Assembly: GCA_023229795.1 (NCBI GenBank)
Contig: JALNYP010000112.1
Location: forward strand, 1 to 8,766
Direction of reading: 5' to 3'
DNA length: 8,766 nucleotides
Origin: Syntrophobacterales bacterium
GTDB lineage: Bacteria > Desulfobacterota > Desulfobaccia > Desulfobaccales > 0-14-0-80-60-11
Position 1 is the stretch's first letter. Each line of letters opens with the position of its first letter. The notes beneath the pieces were generated by a model that was not told the DNA's origin, searched no databases, and saw only the letters and a program-made list of their open reading frames with translations. Made by a program: the position numbers and the translations under genes. This document shows, piece by piece, positions 7,438 through 8,766 of this stretch.

Positions 7438-7603
7438 AGAAAAAAGTGTTTCATAAAATTCCAAAATTGACCACAAATTTCTTTGGGAATTTTTCGGTTT
7501 GCGAAAATTGTCTCTGCCGAGATGCACCTGAGGCATTCTTTATCAGAGGGTGAGAGAACTTGACTGCGCCAAGCAGGAAATTGAGCGATGACGTTAGAAA
7601 TTT

Positions 7604-7634
7604 CAAGGGGTTAGCCGATTCGGCTAACCCCTTG
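7604..7634. repeat. Perfect 31-base palindrome, 15-bp arms
   Basis: CAAGGGGTTAGCCGA and its exact reverse complement are separated by a single T. As RNA it would fold into a very stable hairpin in either direction. Neither side has a T run longer than three, so it is not a classic intrinsic terminator. It lies between the helical-protein gene and the FecR gene, which suggests a transcript-end or processing hairpin, a protein-binding site, or a copy of a dispersed palindrome. Confidence 0.75.
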
Positions 7635-7745
7635 TCGATATGGCCTGCCCCAGCGCCTTTCTCTCGGTGCGCCGCTTTAGCCCGTATGCCCCCTCGAGGG
7701 CCCCCCAACGCTTACGGCGATCCCCACCTGGGGTCCTGAAAGCGA

Positions 7746-7767
7746 GGGTTTGGGAGCCCCCAAACCC
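7746..7767 (-). terminator. GC hairpin downstream of the helical-protein gene
   Basis: Arms GGGTTTGGG and CCCAAACCC, with a four-base loop, lie 57 bases beyond the stop codon of the helical-protein gene. The sequence after it on the minus strand (TCGCTTTC) has only a three-T run, so termination strength is uncertain. It is the best candidate for the transcript end. Confidence 0.45.
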
Positions 7768-7823
7768 CTGAAACAAACCTTGGACCTGATCATTATGGCT
7801 ATCGGTTGAGGGCTTGAAGAAAA

Positions 7824-8351
7824 TTATGGCGCCAGAAAACGAAAGATCAACTGCTGATTGCGGAGAGCCTGAAGCGCCGACTTCACATAGAGACTTTGGG
7901 CCCGATTGTATTCGTCCTTGGACTCGCGATACGAGGCTTTGGAGTCCGCCTCCCGTCCCTGCGCCTCCAGCTCCTGGGCTTTTTTATCCTTGGCCGCAGC
8001 GCCTTCCATCAGGCGGTCCGCCTGGGCGCGGGTGTCATCGGCCAGCTTTTGGTTGATGGCCAATTGTTGATCTTCCTGGGGGGCAAGCTCGCGCTCCGTC
8101 AGCACGTTGGCGTATTCCTTCTTCAGGAGCGTAAAGAGGGAATTGGACTGCTTCACCAGGGACTTGGCCGCGGCCAGATCCCCGGCAGTCAATTTCTGTT
8201 GGGCCTGGTCCAGGAGCCCCACCGCCCGCCGGTACAGGATGGCATGGTCAGGTGAAAAAGAGGGTTTTGCGGCCCGGCCGGTTCCTCCCAAAGCCAGGAC
8301 CAAAGCCAAGGCCAGCACACAGATTCCACAATTGCCGCGCGACATGAACAT
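7824..8351 (-). CDS. Exported alpha-helical protein of unknown function
   Basis: This gives 175 residues from ATG 8351, which has GAGGTG (8362-8367) ten bases upstream. An ATG two codons later (8345) would sit 16 bases from that site and is less likely. Residues 1-28 are a Sec signal peptide: basic MFMSRGNCG, core VLALALVLALGG, and probable cleavage after GRAA. The mature part is charged, Ala/Gln/Lys-rich and predicted almost wholly helical. Its first half (HAILYRRAVGLLDQAQQKL, AAAKSLVKQSNSLFTLLKKEYA) resembles a TPR-like or coiled-coil hairpin. The second half (DDTRAQADRLMEGAAAKDKKAQELEAQGREA as a heptad-like stretch) suggests a coiled coil. No catalytic motif is visible and there is no lipobox. 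It is probably a periplasmic scaffold or envelope protein, but I do not recognise a named family. It is transcribed divergently from arsR. Confidence 0.82.
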   Translation of the reverse strand: MFMSRGNCGICVLALALVLALGGTGRAAKPSFSPDHAILYRRAVGLLDQAQQKLTAGDLAAAKSLVKQSNSLFTLLKKEYANVLTERELAPQEDQQLAINQKLADDTRAQADRLMEGAAAKDKKAQELEAQGREADSKASYRESKDEYNRAQSLYVKSALQALRNQQLIFRFLAP

Positions 8352-8440
8352 GATAGCACATCACCTCAAAGAGAATTTTGTTTAGTCTTAACCGGCCCTT
8401 CAGAGTAATCTCGGCGCCGCACTCCCGGCAGAAGCCGGAT

Positions 8441-8468
8441 ATTCTAGACATATATCTTATCAGATCAA
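8441..8468 (-). promoter_or_regulatory. Predicted sigma-70-type promoter of the helical-protein gene
   Basis: On the minus strand, TTGATC (8468-8463) and TAGAAT (8446-8441) are separated by 16 bases. Transcription would start near 8434, giving a leader of about 80 bases. That leader would begin within the short hairpin CCGGC-loop-GCCGG (8425-8438). The -35 element is one of two adjacent GATCAA copies (8463-8474). Confidence 0.5.
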
Positions 8469-8505
8469 GATCAAAGTCGATTTTTTCTTTAAGGGGAAAA
8501 ATGGA

Positions 8506-8534
8506 TTGACAATATCCGGTTATCCGTTTATATC
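8506..8534 (+). promoter_or_regulatory. Predicted sigma-70 promoter of arsR
   Basis: A perfect TTGACA (8506-8511), a 17-base spacer and TATATC (8529-8534) form a strong promoter. The expected start site is at about 8540-8542, on the arsR start codon itself. The spacer is a tandem imperfect 8-base repeat (atATCCGGT-type then TATCCGTT, 8513-8528), a plausible ArsR autoregulatory operator. Confidence 0.7.
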
Positions 8535-8540
8535 TATCCT

Positions 8541-8766
8541 ATGAAAACCGAAGCCCAATTATTTAAATCCCTGGCGGATGAAACCCGGCTAAGGATTCTC
8601 TGGCTGCTGATGGCTAAAGAAGAACTCTGCGTCTGCGATATCATGGGGGTATTGGGCATCACCCAATCCAAGGCCTCCCGGCACCTGCGCTACCTCTATC
8701 ATCTGGGCTGGGTCACCGACCGCCGGGAAGGTGTCTGGATGAACTACCGGCTGAGCATCGCCCCCG
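8541..8766 (+). CDS. arsR: ArsR/SmtB-family metalloregulator, C-terminus outside window
   Basis: 75 codons are visible from ATG 8541 before the window ends; the family is usually about 90-120 residues. The N-terminal helix LFKSLADETRLRIL is typical of ArsR/SmtB winged-helix repressors. Residues 28-34 read ELCVCDI, the ELCVCDL-type alpha-3 metal-sensing motif. Cys30 and Cys32 bind As(III) or Sb(III) in classical ArsR, so arsenite sensing is likely. The DNA-reading helix is about 41-58 (TQSKASRHLRYLYHLGWV) and the wing about 60-71. No Shine-Dalgarno sequence precedes the start, and the predicted transcription start falls on the ATG, so the mRNA may be leaderless. It should repress its own promoter and probably arsenic-resistance genes downstream, which are outside the window. 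It may also affect the divergent helical-protein gene. The third Cys of some ArsR subtypes cannot be assessed here. Confidence 0.92.
   Translation, partial: MKTEAQLFKSLADETRLRILWLLMAKEELCVCDIMGVLGITQSKASRHLRYLYHLGWVTDRREGVWMNYRLSIAP

Larger units (their letters stand above)
7341..7823. other. 483-base intergenic region upstream of the FecR-domain gene
   Basis: I see no credible gene here. A possible 85-codon minus-strand frame starts only at a TTG and shows no family pattern. The half next to the FecR gene (7341-7510) is AT-rich and holds a possible promoter and three AAATTCC boxes. Further out lie a perfect palindrome (7604-7634), a GC-rich stretch with several short hairpins (about 7640-7740) and a strong GGGTTTGGG hairpin (7746-7767). 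A long structured leader for the FecR transcript cannot be excluded, but I match it to no known riboswitch. Confidence 0.5.

Noticed and set aside
7604..7634. Integron attC site
   Set aside because: The GTTAGCC arms only partly fit the core-site consensus. The element is short and perfectly symmetric, and no integrase or cassette genes are nearby.
7451..7708. 85-codon minus-strand frame upstream of the FecR gene
   Set aside because: It starts at TTG, has no ribosome site, spans a perfect palindrome and an AT-rich promoter-like region, and shows no family pattern.
8248..8451. Minus-strand frame of 67 codons with a zinc-ribbon-like CRECGAEI
   Set aside because: It overlaps the start of the helical-protein gene in another frame, begins at the predicted promoter, and has only one Cys pair placed like a ribbon. 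It may be a gene remnant, but the evidence is too thin.

Overview
The window looks like a GC-rich chromosomal segment of a Gram-negative bacterium, most likely a member of the Desulfobacterota (the former deltaproteobacteria). The evidence is indirect: a c-di-GMP-I (GEMM-I) riboswitch of the variant familiar from Geobacter, several Sec-exported proteins including a probable lipoprotein, and an ArsR regulator with a C-V-C metal-binding motif. No rRNA, tRNA, transposase, integrase or CRISPR array is visible, so the genus cannot be fixed from the sequence.

Four of the five genes lie on the minus strand and encode exported proteins. Read in their direction of transcription they are: a small helical periplasmic protein (8351-7824); a 1409-residue protein with a signal peptide, a FecR domain and about seven repeats of roughly 150 residues (7340-3111); a small probable lipoprotein (2938-2423); and a secreted beta-solenoid-like repeat protein that runs off the left edge (2002 to beyond 1). 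The fifth gene, arsR, starts at 8541 on the plus strand and runs off the right edge.

The most notable element is the leader of the beta-repeat gene. A complete c-di-GMP-I type aptamer (2141-2228, minus strand) is followed by an intrinsic terminator (2119-2156) whose loop contains the 3' strand of the aptamer's closing stem. The two folds exclude each other, which predicts a ligand-ON transcriptional switch for a surface or secreted protein. This fits the general role of cyclic dinucleotides in attachment and extracellular matrix control. The conserved bases show the Geobacter-type C-G swap but keep G at the ligand-discriminating position, so c-di-GMP is predicted over cGAMP.

The intergenic stretches contain a probable divergent promoter pair between arsR and the helical-protein gene, with arsR apparently leaderless. 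The 483-base gap upstream of the FecR gene holds a perfect 15-bp-arm palindrome, GC-rich hairpins and three AAATTCC boxes. Long open frames antisense to the two repeat genes are compositional shadows and are not annotated.
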